A stretch of DNA of 64,000 nt, taken from NCBI GenBank assembly GCA_963711635.1, contig CAVQEZ010000012.1:1-64000 (forward strand), in the 5' to 3' direction. Under the pieces are notes generated by a model. It did not search any database, was not told the DNA's origin, and was given only the letters and a program-made list of their open reading frames with translations. The position numbers and the translations under genes are program-made. This DNA comes from CADEED01 sp963711635. GTDB taxonomy: Bacteria; Pseudomonadota; Gammaproteobacteria; Steroidobacterales; Steroidobacteraceae. This document shows positions 46,188 to 57,818 of this stretch, one piece after another (position 1 is the stretch's first letter; the number at the start of each line of letters is the position of its first letter).

Positions 46188-47022
46188 CTACGGATAACCG
46201 GTCTCCGCCGGATCCGGCGCGCACCTTGATGACGCGGAACACACCTTCGTATCCCGACTTCATCGAGAACTCGATGCGGCCCACGCCCTTGTACAGGTAG
46301 TACAGGCGCTGCAGGTCCTTCGCGCCGAAGTTGAACGGCTGCCACTGCTTGCCGGTGAGACGCTGAGTCTGCGCGGTGGGCTGACCGATGAGGCTGTCGA
46401 CTTCGGCCTGGCTCATGCCTTCCCTGATGATGCTGAAGTCCACCTTCTTGGCGGCGGGTGGCTCGGGAGCGGGCGGCGGTGCGGCGGCCACGACCGGCTT
46501 CGCGGCGGCCGCGGCCTTCGCGTTCTTCTTGCCCTTGGCTGTGACGGGCGCGGGTGGCGGGGGCGGCGGCGGTGGATTGCGCAGGTTCTCGAGATTCACG
46601 GTGCCGGCCGTGTAGGGGTTCGAGACTTCCTTCGGCAATCCCTTCGCGGCCTTCTCGCAATGTCCGCGGCCCTTGCGATGCACGGACTTGTCGTTCTCGA
46701 TGCGCTCGAGCACCGGACGATACCGGCTGTTGCCCGAGGCGCCGAGCGCGCGGCACATCCAGGACACGGCATCGACCGCGTCACGATCGTCAGCGGAACG
46801 CTGGTATCGCTCGAGCAGGGTCTCGGCGGTGATGTCCAGCACTTCGGTGTTGGTGTTGCCGGTGTTGTACAGGCTCTGCGCCACGTCGCGCAGCGACACC
46901 CAGCTGCCCTTCAGCAGGCGGTCGACGTACATCTTCTCGGCCTCGTTGAGCGCCGCGAGGCTGCTCGCGCTCGCCAGCAACGAAACGGCGCCGAGCGCCA
47001 GTGAAATCATCTTGCGGTTCAT
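46188..47022 (-). CDS. SmpA/OmlA-like secreted protein, one likely frameshift
   Basis: About 277 aa. Signal peptide at residues 1-24 (ISLALGAVSLLASASSLAAL). A helical domain covers 25-130 (LNEAEKMYVDRLLKGSWVSL, CRALGASGNSRYRPVLERI). A poly-Pro run and an Ala/Lys linker follow at 150-190. The C-terminal domain (FSIIREGMSQAEVDSLIGQP, WQPFNFGAKDLQRLYYLYKG) resembles the SmpA/BamE-like fold. The frame continues past the homology into a terminator, but removing one G in CGCCGGATCC gives RADPAETGYP and a TAG at 46188. That ending is preferred. Role unknown. Confidence 0.65.
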
Positions 47023-47085
47023 GGGTGACTCCTCGAGTGCAGGTCACATTTGTTCTTGGCGCGGGATTTTACCATCGTTCCCGGG

Positions 47086-48193
47086 TTATAGCGTTGCGGC
47101 CCGGGCCCGGAGCTCACCGTCCGCGGAAATTTCCAGACTTCCGTCCGGGAAGGCGCTGGCAGTCAACGTGCGCAGCAATTCGATTACGCCGCGCGCCGCA
47201 TCCAGTGACGGCCCGGCGGGCCGGATCTGCGTCGTGGCCTCGATGCGCCCCGATACGAAACGCCCGTCGTCATCGAGGGTGCACAGCAGAATCGGGGCGA
47301 TGCCGCGGATTCCCTCGACGCTGATGCCGTAGTACGTGGCGAAGTTGCCGAGGCTGTAGGCGATCAGCCGATCGCGGTACAGCTCCATGGGCCGCACCAC
47401 GTGCGGGCCGTGTCCCAGCACCAGGTCCGCGCCGGCATCCACCATGGCATGCGCGAACTCGACCACGTTGCCGCGATCCTCGCCCGCGAAGATCTCGCGC
47501 GCGAAGGGCAACACTTCGGCGCCATTGCCTTCGGCCCCGCCGTGGAACGACACGATGACGATGTCGTGCGTCGCGGCCAGCTGCGACACCAGCGGCAGGC
47601 CGATCTGCGGATCGTTGAGCGAGTTCGAGCCCACGTTGGGCGCGAACGCGACCAGCGCGACGCGCCGGCCATTGGCGATCCAGCTCGCGGTGGTGCCTTC
47701 GCGCCCGGAATGGCGGATCCCCACCGCGTCCAGTGCCGCCATGCTCGAGGAGCGTCCTTCCTCGCCGAAATCGCGCGCATGGTTGTTAGCCAGGCTCATC
47801 ACATCGAACCCCGCGCGTGCCAGGTATGCGGCGTAACGGGTCGGCGTGCGGAACAGGAAACAGATGCGCTTGTCCTTGCACTGCTTGACCGGCTCGCCGC
47901 CGTCCTGCAACACGCCTTCGAAGTTGCCGAACGTCACATCCGGCGCGGACAGGATGGGTGTCACGGCCTCGAGGAAGCCGACGCCGTCGTCGTCGGGAAG
48001 GATGTTCTCGGGAAAGTCGGTGCCCAGCATGATGTCGCCCACCGCGGCGAGCGTGAGGCCGGGATGCGTCGGAGCCGGCAGGGCCGGCGCCGGCTCGGGT
48101 GCGGGCGCAGGTGGAGCCGGCCGGGGGTTGGGTGGCGCAGCCGGCGATGAACAGCGTCGCCGCGAGCCAGGATGCAGGTTTTCGGGCGCGCAC
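47086..48193 (-). CDS. CapA-family lipoprotein, one frameshift
   Basis: About 369 aa. GTG 48193 begins a signal with lipobox (SWLAATLFIAGCATQPPAG). In the CCCCC run near 48,122-48,126 the frame changes to a Pro/Ala-rich linker leading to LTLAAVGDIMLGTDFPENIL. The CapA metallophosphatase-like core follows: VTFGNFEGVLQDG, VMSLANNHARDFGEEGRSSS, IVIVSFHGGAE, VLGHGPHVVRPMELYRDRLI, YSLGNFATYYG. CapA proteins act in poly-gamma-glutamate or cell-surface metabolism; an exact role is unclear here. The stop of the SPOR gene is 3 bp upstream. Confidence 0.82.
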
Positions 48194-48195
48194 GG

Positions 48196-48729
48196 CTATT
48201 CGCCGACGCGGATCACGAGGGCGTCGAGATCCGCGGCGCGCAGCCTGGCGCGCAGTCGATTGAGCTCGGTGAGATCGGTCATCGGACCGATGCGCACGCG
48301 ATGCCACACATCGTCGTCGACCGCGACGCGCTGCACGTTGGCATCGATGCCCTGCAGCTTCAGCTGCGCGCGGATGCGATCCGCCTCGGCCTGCTGCCGA
48401 TAGCTTCCCGCCTGCAACACATACACACCGGGCCGCTCGATGGTCGCCGGCGCGTTGTCGCGCTCGCGCGAGACCTCGCGGTCCTTCTCCGGTACGACGA
48501 CTTCGAAGTTCGGCAACATGTCGTAGAAGTCGTAGTTCTTGGCGCTGTCTTCCGCGTCCGCGGTGCCGGCGTCCTTGTCGTTCCTCGGTTCCGGCCTGGG
48601 GACCTCATTGGGTGGATGCACCACGTTCTTGTCGCGGTAGTTCTGCCAGACCAGCACCATCACGGAGAGCGACAGGCCCACCGCCAGGCCGAGACCGAAC
48701 TCCCGCAGTCGCGTGAGGTTGAGCGGCAT
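48196..48729 (-). CDS. SPOR-domain septal protein
   Basis: 177 aa. One transmembrane helix at about residues 11-29 (FGLGLAVGLSLSVMVLVW), a disordered acidic linker, and a C-terminal SPOR domain (VYVLQAGSYRQQAEADRIRA, VWHRVRIGPMTDLTELNRLR). SPOR binds denuded septal peptidoglycan, as in FtsN. The gene follows argS, the place of ftsN-like genes in many gammaproteobacteria. The frame extends upstream with KITSRDFKRTRGGG, typical of these proteins, but no normal start codon is visible, so translation may begin at CTG near 48,777. Confidence 0.85.
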   Translation of the reverse strand: MPLNLTRLREFGLGLAVGLSLSVMVLVWQNYRDKNVVHPPNEVPRPEPRNDKDAGTADAEDSAKNYDFYDMLPNFEVVVPEKDREVSRERDNAPATIERPGVYVLQAGSYRQQAEADRIRAQLKLQGIDANVQRVAVDDDVWHRVRIGPMTDLTELNRLRARLRAADLDALVIRVGE

Positions 48730-48790
48730 GCCGCCGCCGCGCGTGCGCTTGAAGTCCCTGCTGGTGATTTTCGCGGCCAGGAGGTGACTC

Positions 48791-50535
48791 CTACATGCTC
48801 TCGGGCGCGGAGACGCCCAGGATCCCGAGACCGTTCCGGATCACCTGCTGCACGGCGAGTACCAGCGTGATGCGCGCGTTACGCAAGGAAGCGTCCTCGA
48901 CGATCCACTTCTCGGCGTTGTAATAGGTGTGCAGGGTGTTCGCAAGGTCGCGCAGGTAGTGGACCAGCGCGTGCGGCGCGCGGTTGAACGCGGCGAGCTC
49001 GACGATCTCCGGGTATTTCGAGAGCGCGGTGATCACCGCCTGCTCGTGCTCATTGTCGAGCAGCGCCAGGCCGGCGCCGTCGGCGTCATGGCTGAAGCCC
49101 CGGGCGCCGAGCTCCTTCATGACCGAGGCTACGCGCGCGTGCGCGTACTGCACGTAGAACACCGGGTTCTCGTTGCTCTTGCGACTTGGCCAGCTCGAGA
49201 TCGAAATCCAGCGCCTGGTCGTGACTGCGCATCAGATAGAAGAAGCGGCAGGCGTCGTTGCCCACTTCGTTGCGCAGATCGCGCAGGGTCACGAATTTGC
49301 CCTCGCGTTTGCCCATGGAGAGCTTTTCGCCGCCCCGGTACAGGCTGACCAGCTGCAGCAGGGTGACCTCGAAGCAGTCGCCGGGATTGCCCAGTGCCAC
49401 CAGCGCGCCGCGCACGCGCGTCACGTAGCCGTGATGGTCGGCGCCCCACACGTCGATCAAGAGGTCATGGCCACGTTGCCGCTTGTCGAAGTGATAGGCG
49501 ATGTCCGAGGCGAAGTAAGTCTTCTCGCCGTTGGCGCGCACCACCACGCGGTCTTCGTCGTCGCCAAAGTCCGTGCTCTTGAACCACTCCGCGCCGTCCC
49601 GCGTGTACATGTGGCCCGACTTGCGCAGGACATCGAGCGCGCGCTCCACGGCGCCGCTGCGGTTCAGCTCGCGTTCGGAATACCAGTTGTCGAAGTGCAC
49701 GCCGAACTGGTCGAGATCGTTGCGGATGTCCGCCAGCATGGCGTCGCGCGCGAACAGCACGATGGAATCGAAATCCGCCGCCAGCAGGCTGCGCGAGTTC
49801 TCGATGAGCCCATCGATGTGCTTGTCCTTGTCGCCAGCCGGTGCGTCCGGCGGCACGCCGGCCGCCACGTCGGCAGCCGGCCGTTTCAACGCGTCGCCGC
49901 GCGCGGCCTGCAGCGCCTGCGCCACCGGCAGGATGTAACCGGCCTTGTAGCCATTCGACGGGAAGGCAACGCTCTCGCCGACGAGCTCGAGATAACGCAG
50001 ATAGACGCTGACCGCGAGGATGTCGATCTGCCGGCCCGCGTCGTTGATGTAGTACTCGCGGTACAGGTCATGGCCCGTGGCCTCGAGCAGGTTGCCCAGC
50101 GTCGCACCATACGGCCGCCAGGCGCCCGTGGCCCACGTGCATGGGCCCGGTGGGATTCGCCGACACGAACTCGATCATGACCTTGCGCCGGGCTCCGACC
50201 TCGCTGCGTCCGTAGGAGTCGCCCTGCGCGGCCACTTTGCGCAGCTCCTCGATCCACGCATCCTTCGCCAGCCGGAAATTGATGAAGCCGGCACCGGCGA
50301 TCTCCGCCTTTGCGATCAGGTGGTTCGCCGGCAGCGCGGCAACAATGGCCTGCGCCAGCTCGCGCGGATTGCGGCGCGCGCCCTTGGCGAGACGCATTGC
50401 GATGTTGCTGGCGAAGTCGCCGTGCTGCGGATCGCGGGCACGCTCGACCACCACCTGGGAGCGGTCGGTCTCGTTGAGAGGAGGTGCGAGGGATCGCAGC
50501 GCCTCTGTCAGCAGGCGCTCTAGCTCGGATTTCAC
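48791..50535 (-). CDS. argS: Arginyl-tRNA synthetase, two frameshifts
   Basis: About 580 aa, essential class I synthetase. ATG 50535. VMIEFVSANPTGPMHVGHGR contains the HIGH-like motif (HVGH). At about 50,125 the frame changes. The next segment includes AYHFDKRQRGHDLLIDVWGA, DHHGYVTRVRGALVALG and SLYRGGEKLSMGKREGKFVT, with KLSMGKR corresponding to KMSKS. At about 49,185 one extra A changes frame again, and NENPVFYVQYAHARVASVMK leads to the anticodon-binding domain. ArgS has no known substitute in these organisms, so both breaks are read as sequence errors. Confidence 0.92.
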
Positions 50536-50645
50536 GGGGGAACCTGTCTGGAACTCGATGAAACGGCGCGAATCTTACCTGTAAACCAACGGCTCCCGGG
50601 CGCGTTGATCTTCACGCAGGGCTCATTTTCCACAGGAGACACTCG

Positions 50646-51107
50646 ATGAAGACCCCCATTTACGCCCTCGCGATTGCTGCGTTGCTCGGCGGTCACGCCA
50701 CGGCGGGCGACAATCCGCGCAGCGATGCGCCGCGGGACACGATGCGCGCGGATACCGACGGCGACGGGCGCGTGTCACGTGCCGAGGCCGAAGCTGCCGG
50801 TTCAAAGCGTTCCAGCGACTGGTTCGACAAGCTGGACCTGAACAAGGACGGCTACGTCACCCAGGACGAGATGCGCCAGGCCAAGGAAACGCGTCGCGGT
50901 GAAATGAAGGCGCGCTTCGATGAGCGCTTCAAGGAAGCCGACGCCAACAACGACGGCCAGCTTTCGCTCGATGAAGTGCAGGCCAAGATGCCGCGCATGG
51001 CGGATCGCTTCAGCGCGATCGACAAAGACAAGAACGGCATGCTGAGCCGCGAGGAGTTGCAGCACGGTGGCCCCGGGCATCATCGCCCGGCCCAGCCGCA
51101 GAGCTGA
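50646..51107 (+). CDS. Secreted EF-hand calcium-binding protein
   Basis: 153 aa. Signal peptide at residues 1-20 (IYALAIAALLGGHATA). Four EF-hand loops are visible: DTDGDGRVSRAE, DLNKDGYVTQDE, DANNDGQLSLDE and DKDKNGMLSREE, each with Asp at positions 1, 3 and 5 and Glu at 12. The family is common in high-GC proteobacteria and its role is largely unknown, possibly calcium buffering in the periplasm. A Shine-Dalgarno-like AGGAG precedes the ATG. Confidence 0.9.
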   Translation: MKTPIYALAIAALLGGHATAGDNPRSDAPRDTMRADTDGDGRVSRAEAEAAGSKRSSDWFDKLDLNKDGYVTQDEMRQAKETRRGEMKARFDERFKEADANNDGQLSLDEVQAKMPRMADRFSAIDKDKNGMLSREELQHGGPGHHRPAQPQS

Positions 51108-51130
51108 TTTCTCTTCGATGAAATGAAAAA

Positions 51131-51161
51131 CGGCGGGCCCGTGAGGACCCGCCGTTTTTTT
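51131..51161 (+). terminator. Bidirectional intrinsic terminator
   Basis: CGGCGGGCCC (51131-51140) and GGACCCGCCG (51145-51154) form a GC-rich stem with one mismatch, followed by TTTTTTT. The minus strand has a T5 on the other side. It serves the EF-hand gene and the convergent Gly/Asn-rich gene. Confidence 0.85.
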
Positions 51162-51175
51162 CTTGCCCCACCGCG

Positions 51176-52036
51176 TTATTGACGTGAGGTGTTCACCGAG
51201 GCATCCGCATTGCCATTGGCGTTGCCATGGGCGCTGGCGTTCGCATCGACCGGCGAACTGAAGCGCTGCGGCTGCGAGGCATCCGCAGGCTTCGGCTCGT
51301 TGGCTTTCAGCGAACCCGTGAGCCCGCCGTCGGCGCTGCCGTTGGCATTCGCGCTCGCGCGCTTCGGCTTGCTCTCATTCGACTTGCCCTGGGGCTGCGT
51401 GCCCGACTGCGTTTCAGGAGCAACGTCCTTCGCAGTGTCGAGCGTGCCGCCGAGATTGCCGGACGCATTCCCGTTCGCTGAGCCCTGCTTGTCGATGGCG
51501 GGCAGGCCGGGTAGCGACGGCGCGCCGGGCATCGACTGGCTGGGCAGCGACGGCGCACTGGGCATCGACGCGCTGGGCGCCGAATTCTGCACGGACCCCG
51601 CGGCATTGCCCGCGCCGTTCACGGCGCCGGCGATTCCGTTGGTGCCCGCATTGGCGGCACCGCTCGCGGCACCGTTCACGGTTCCGCTCACCTGGCCCTG
51701 GGCGGACGAAGTGGCCGACGACGCGGTGCCACGCACCGTGTCTTTCGTGCTCGCCGCACGATCGCGGACCCGGCTGCCGGTTTCACGCGTGCGGTCGACA
51801 GTGCCCGAGGTGTGACGACGCAGCGTGTCGCCGTGATCGAGTGTGCCGCCGAGCGTGCCACCCGCGTTGCCCTGGCCATTGCCGCCGATGGTTCCCATGC
51901 CACCGCCCAGCGTGCCGCCCACGGCGCCACCGAGACCGCCCGTGGCACCGCCGCCGAGCACCTGTGCCTGGATCAGCGGAGCGCCACAGATCAGCGCAAA
52001 CGCCGCCACCGGTTTGATGAAAGTCTTGAAGTTCAT
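51176..52036 (-). CDS. Low-complexity Gly/Ala/Asn-rich secreted protein
   Basis: 286 aa. Signal peptide at residues 1-24 (FIKPVAAFALICGAPLIQA). The rest lacks globular character: GGLGGAVGGTLGGGMGTIGG, then Ser/Asn/Gly tracts, then Ser/Pro repeats (APSLPSQSMPGAPSLPG), then Ala/Asn/Gly (ANANGSADGG, SAHGNANGNADASVN). A basic region RRHTSGTVDRTRETGSRVRD breaks it. No cysteines except in the signal. It may be an extracellular matrix or adhesive component. The subtilisin-like protease is next to it, in the same direction. Confidence 0.7.
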   Translation of the reverse strand: MNFKTFIKPVAAFALICGAPLIQAQVLGGGATGGLGGAVGGTLGGGMGTIGGNGQGNAGGTLGGTLDHGDTLRRHTSGTVDRTRETGSRVRDRAASTKDTVRGTASSATSSAQGQVSGTVNGAASGAANAGTNGIAGAVNGAGNAAGSVQNSAPSASMPSAPSLPSQSMPGAPSLPGLPAIDKQGSANGNASGNLGGTLDTAKDVAPETQSGTQPQGKSNESKPKRASANANGSADGGLTGSLKANEPKPADASQPQRFSSPVDANASAHGNANGNADASVNTSRQ

Positions 52037-52121
52037 GATTGGCTCCTGATTTGCGCCGCGGCCTATCCGCAGCTCTCAGGAGGTACTACGCCGCCAGAGT
52101 GCGTTTTCTTCCTTTTACAGG

Positions 52122-52135
52122 TAGAATGCATTCTA
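52122..52135. other. 14-bp perfect palindrome TAGAATGCATTCTA
   Basis: A loopless palindrome (TAGAATGCATTCTA) immediately downstream of the subtilase stop and about 87 bp upstream of the Gly/Asn-rich protein start on the same strand. It may be an operator for the latter. It has no G:C-rich stem, so it is not an intrinsic terminator. Confidence 0.5.
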
Positions 52136-52136
52136 T

Positions 52137-53423
52137 TTATTGGACCTTTTCGGCCACGGCCTCGCGGATTTCGCCCAGCTCGCCGGCCCCGTACACATCG
52201 TCCCGGCCGCGTTTACCGAGGTCCTGCGCCACGCCGGTCCACTTGGCGATGGCGCGCTCGCGCGCCCCGGCATCGGGGGAGGCCATGTCGGCAACCAGAA
52301 GTGCGGCGACGATCGGTGCCGCGAACGAAGTGCCACGCACCGGCGCAGTAGACGTCGGGTGCCTGGGTCGCGACCTTCATGTCCGCACCGCGCGCCGCGA
52401 AATCCACCTGCTCGCCGCGGCAGGCCTCGGCCAGCACGCGATGGTTGCCATCCACGGCCGTCACGCCCACCACGCCCGCATAAGACGCCGGATACAGGGG
52501 CGGCGCCGAAGGACCATCGTTGCCCACGGCTGCCACGATCAGGAAGCCGCGCGCCACCAGCGTGCTGCACTACGCGCTCGAGCAGCGCATTGCGCGGCCC
52601 GACCAGGCTGATGTTGATCACGCCGACTTTTTCACGCGCCAGCCAACCCAGTGCGCGCGGCCACCGCATCGATCGCGCCTCCGGCGGGCGCGCCGCAATA
52701 CACGTCCGCGGTGAAGATCTCGTCGACCGACACGTGAGTGGCGAGGATGGCCGCGACCGCCGTGCCGTGGCTGTTGGGCACGACGCTGCCGCCGCATCCG
52801 AAGCGCTGCAGACGAACGTTCTGGAAGACCTGGTGTCCGCCGTCCACGCCGCCGTCGACCAGTCCGACGCGCCCGGCGCCGCGCGCTCCGGCCGTGGATT
52901 CGGGAACCGCCGGCGCGGGCGCCGCCGCCGAACCGCCGTCGAGATACACGTGGTTGTAGTCGTAGATGCCTTCGGGATCGAGTTTGCGCAGCTCCTTGAG
53001 ACCGCGCCGCGCGGTCCAGCCCCCGGGCGTCTGCAATACCGAGATCTTCACGCCCAGGTCCACCAGCTCCTGGGTGCGCTTGAGCAGGAATTTGTTCTCG
53101 AGCGCGCGTTGCAGCGCCGGCCCGCTGATGTCGACGGCGACTACTTCGGCACGAACCGCCAGCTCGCCGGCCGGGTCGCGCTCCAGCTCGGCACGATTGT
53201 CACGCGCCATCTGTTCGATTCGCAGCACGCGTGCACCGGCCAGCCGGTTCAGCGTGCGCTGCGCGCCGGACGCGATGTTGCCGGCCGGAGGGTGGATATC
53301 GGGGATGGTGATGGGCGGCGCGTCGGTGTCCGGAATCACGACGTCGGGTATCTGCGCGTGCGCAGCGCCGGCCAGCAATGCCGGGGCAAGGATGCGCAGG
53401 AATTTTCCGCTTCGCTGATGCAT
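52137..53423 (-). CDS. Subtilisin-like serine protease (S8), at least three frameshifts
   Basis: About 430 aa, secreted (signal at residues 5-23, FLRILAPALLAGAAHA). A prodomain-like region includes ALENKFLLKRTQELVDLGVK. Catalytic Asp in GLVDGGVDG, His in NSHGTAVAAILATHV. The frame then changes near 52,660, 52,580 and 52,340. The oxyanion Asn is in FLIVAAVGNDGPSAPPLYPA, and the catalytic Ser in RGTSFAAPIVAALLVADMAS. All triad residues are present. It is divergent from the ECF operon and adjacent to the Gly/Asn-rich gene. Confidence 0.82.
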
Positions 53424-53465
53424 GGAAGAAACCGGGCCCGTCCCACGTATTATCCACATGAAAGC

Positions 53466-53960
53466 ATGACTGCCGACGCGGAGGAAATCAGTGAACGTCT
53501 CGTTGCCCTGTTGCCGCGGCTGCGCCGCTTTGCGCGCTCGTTGTCGCGTAACCAGCACGACGCCGACGATCTCGTGCAGGTGGCGGTCGAGAAGGCGCTG
53601 CGCAATCTCGAGCAATTCCGCGCGGGCGCGAACCTGGCGTCGTGGATGTTCGGCATCATGAAGAACGCCTGGATCGACGACCGGCGCGCGCGTGGCCGGC
53701 GCGCCGAAGTCGCGCTGCCCGAGGACAGTGGCGAGCATCCGGCGATCTCGCCCGCGGACACCAATGTCGGCCTGTGGTCGGTGTCCGAGGCGATGAGCAA
53801 ACTACCCGAAGACCAGCGGCTGGCCATCGCGTTGGTGCTGGTCGAGGGGATGTCATACAAGGAAGCGGCCGCGGTGCTGGAGATTCCGATCGGCACGCTC
53901 ACCAGCCGCCTCGCCCGCGGGCGCACGGCGCTCGCGGCAGAACTGGTGGAACCGCCGTGA
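53466..53960 (+). CDS. ECF RNA polymerase sigma factor (protease-linked)
   Basis: 164 aa. Sigma-2: ALLPRLRRFARSLSRNQHDA, DDLVQVAVEKALRNLEQFRA and LASWMFGIMKNAWIDDRRAR. Sigma-4: EAMSKLPEDQRLAIALVLVE and MSYKEAAAVLEIPIGTLTSR. The protein overlaps its anti-sigma gene by GTGA. It is divergent from the subtilase with a 42-bp spacer, too short for two separate full promoters. Confidence 0.92.
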   Translation: MTADAEEISERLVALLPRLRRFARSLSRNQHDADDLVQVAVEKALRNLEQFRAGANLASWMFGIMKNAWIDDRRARGRRAEVALPEDSGEHPAISPADTNVGLWSVSEAMSKLPEDQRLAIALVLVEGMSYKEAAAVLEIPIGTLTSRLARGRTALAAELVEPP

Positions 53961-54688
53961 GCTACGACGACGAAACCCTGATGGCCTACGCCGACGGCGA
54001 GCTCGACGAGGTACTGAGCGCGGAGATTTCCGCCGCCATCGAACACGATCCGGCGCTGGCACGCCGCGTCGAGCAGCAGCGCGCTCTGCGTGCCAAGGTC
54101 GCCGGCGCATTCGCGACGGTGCTCGACCAGCCCTTGCCCGAACGGCTGATGGCAGCGGCCAAGGGTCCGGCGCGCGCCGAGGTGCTGCAGTTTCCGGCGC
54201 GCGGCACGCCGGTTCAGTCGCTGCGTTGGGGTGTCCGCGAGTGGGGTGCCATGGCAGCCACCCTGGTTCTCGGCGTACTGCTGTCCTGGAACTTCGCGCC
54301 TTCGGGGTCGACGCTGATCAGCGCGCGTGACGGTGCGCTGGTGGCGCGCGGTGCGCTGGCAAAGGCCCTCGACTCGCAGCTGGCGAGCACTCAGCGTCCT
54401 GAAGACGCGGTACAGATCGGCCTCACGTTCAAGAGCAATGAAGGCAGCTACTGCCGCAGTTTCCTCGCGCGCAAGGCGGGCACCGCCGGGCTTGCCTGTC
54501 GCGAGGGCGGTGAGTGGCGCATTCCGGTGACCGCGGCAGCGCAGCTTCCCGCCGAGGGCCTGCGGCAGGCCACGTCTCTGCCAGCGGCAGTGCTGACTGC
54601 CGTCGATGAGCGCATCGCCGGCGAGGCGCTGGATGCCGCCGGTGAACAGGACGCGCGTCTCGGCGGCTGGGATACGCAGCGCCCGTAG
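53957..54688 (+). CDS. Anti-sigma factor
   Basis: 243 aa. Cytoplasmic part SYDDETLMAYADGELDEVLS and AAIEHDPALARRVEQQRALR is the usual anti-sigma start (LMAYADGEL). One transmembrane helix at about 96-113 (WGAMAATLVLGVLLSWNF). The periplasmic part has LTFKSNEGSYCRSFLARKAG and LACREGGEWRIPVTAAAQLP, a pattern seen in anti-sigma factors with a disulfide-capable pair. GTG start overlaps the sigma gene. Confidence 0.9.
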   Translation: MSYDDETLMAYADGELDEVLSAEISAAIEHDPALARRVEQQRALRAKVAGAFATVLDQPLPERLMAAAKGPARAEVLQFPARGTPVQSLRWGVREWGAMAATLVLGVLLSWNFAPSGSTLISARDGALVARGALAKALDSQLASTQRPEDAVQIGLTFKSNEGSYCRSFLARKAGTAGLACREGGEWRIPVTAAAQLPAEGLRQATSLPAAVLTAVDERIAGEALDAAGEQDARLGGWDTQRP

Positions 54689-54712
54689 CGCCAAACCAAT
54701 AGGCGCAAAGAG

Positions 54713-56914
<2,202 letters not shown>

Positions 56915-57275
56915 GGGCGGGCCTCTAAGGTTTTCCACAGTGCGTGTGGATAAGTCTGTGGATGGCGTCGGATAGAACCTACAAAAATGCCGTGTTTTTG
57001 CAGTTTCTCGTTCGACTGATCGAATCGTGAGCACATGAACGCATCGCCAATGGAAACAACCGTTTACGATTTTCGCGCGCGAATCGAACGCGTCTTATGA
57101 CATGGACGTGACATCCCGCCTGCGGGAGTGTTCGTAAGTTCCTGATTCACAGAATCGCAATGCGTTGGGAAAGGCGTCAACGCGACGCCGCGCAGCGCGT
57201 TACACCGCTCATGACCGCGTTTGTTACGCTCCGCGGCGTTTATAACACGCCCGTTTCTGACGGACCGGGAGATTG
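56915..57275. other. 361-bp intergenic region with a DnaA-box cluster
   Basis: Between divergent priA and the fourth ECF operon. TGTGGATAA at 56945-56953 is an exact DnaA box (TTATCCACA on the other strand). TTTCCACAG (56932-56940) and CTGTGGATG (56956-56964) are near-matches, so three boxes lie within 35 bp. No open reading frame is seen. A short stem TCCCGC/GCGGGA sits at about 57,114-57,127. The final 40 bp (TTATAACACGC) may hold the promoter of the sigma gene. Confidence 0.55.
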
Positions 57276-57809
57276 ATGACCAGTCGCGCTCTCGAGCAGT
57301 TTCTGTCCAGCGTCGAGAAGCGCGCGTTCAAGATCGCGCAGCTGGGACTGCGCAACGATGACGACGCGCTCGATGCCGTGCAGGACGCCATGATGAAGCT
57401 GGTGCAGTCGTACGCGTCGCGCAGCGCCGAGGAATGGCCGCCGCTGTTCTATCGCATCCTCACCAATGGCATTCGCGACATGCAGCGCCGGCGCACGGTA
57501 CGCGGACGCATCATGGCCTGGCTGCCGGTGCGGGACGACGAGGATGAAGACGTCGACCCGATGGCGCAGGCGCCCAGCCTGGACGCCGGGCCGGCCAGGC
57601 GACTCGAGCTCGACGAAGCCATCGGCGTGCTCGAGACCGCCATCGCCGAGTTGCCGCGACGCCAGCAGCAGGCCTTCCTGCTGCGCAATTTCGAAGGCCT
57701 CGACGTCAGCGCAACGGCGAGCGCCATGGGCTGTTCCGAGGGCAGCGTGAAGACGCATTATTTCCGCGCGCTGGAGACATTGCGCGCGCGGCTGGGCGAT
57801 GTGATTTAA
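57276..57809 (+). CDS. ECF RNA polymerase sigma factor (DUF3619 operon)
   Basis: 177 aa. Sigma-2: FLSSVEKRAFKIAQLGLRND, DDALDAVQDAMMKLVQSYAS and WPPLFYRILTNGIRDMQRRR. Sigma-4: IAELPRRQQQAFLLRNFEGL and VSATASAMGCSEGSVKTHYF. It starts a four-gene operon. ATG 57276 follows TTG 57273. The order ECF, DUF3619, DUF3106 is one I recall from beta- and gammaproteobacteria. Confidence 0.92.
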   Translation: MTSRALEQFLSSVEKRAFKIAQLGLRNDDDALDAVQDAMMKLVQSYASRSAEEWPPLFYRILTNGIRDMQRRRTVRGRIMAWLPVRDDEDEDVDPMAQAPSLDAGPARRLELDEAIGVLETAIAELPRRQQQAFLLRNFEGLDVSATASAMGCSEGSVKTHYFRALETLRARLGDVI

Positions 57810-57818
57810 GGTTTGGAC

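Noticed and set aside
48791..50535. Programmed ribosomal frameshifting in argS
   Set aside because: The changes lie in conserved domains with no slippery heptamer or pseudoknot; sequencing error is simpler.
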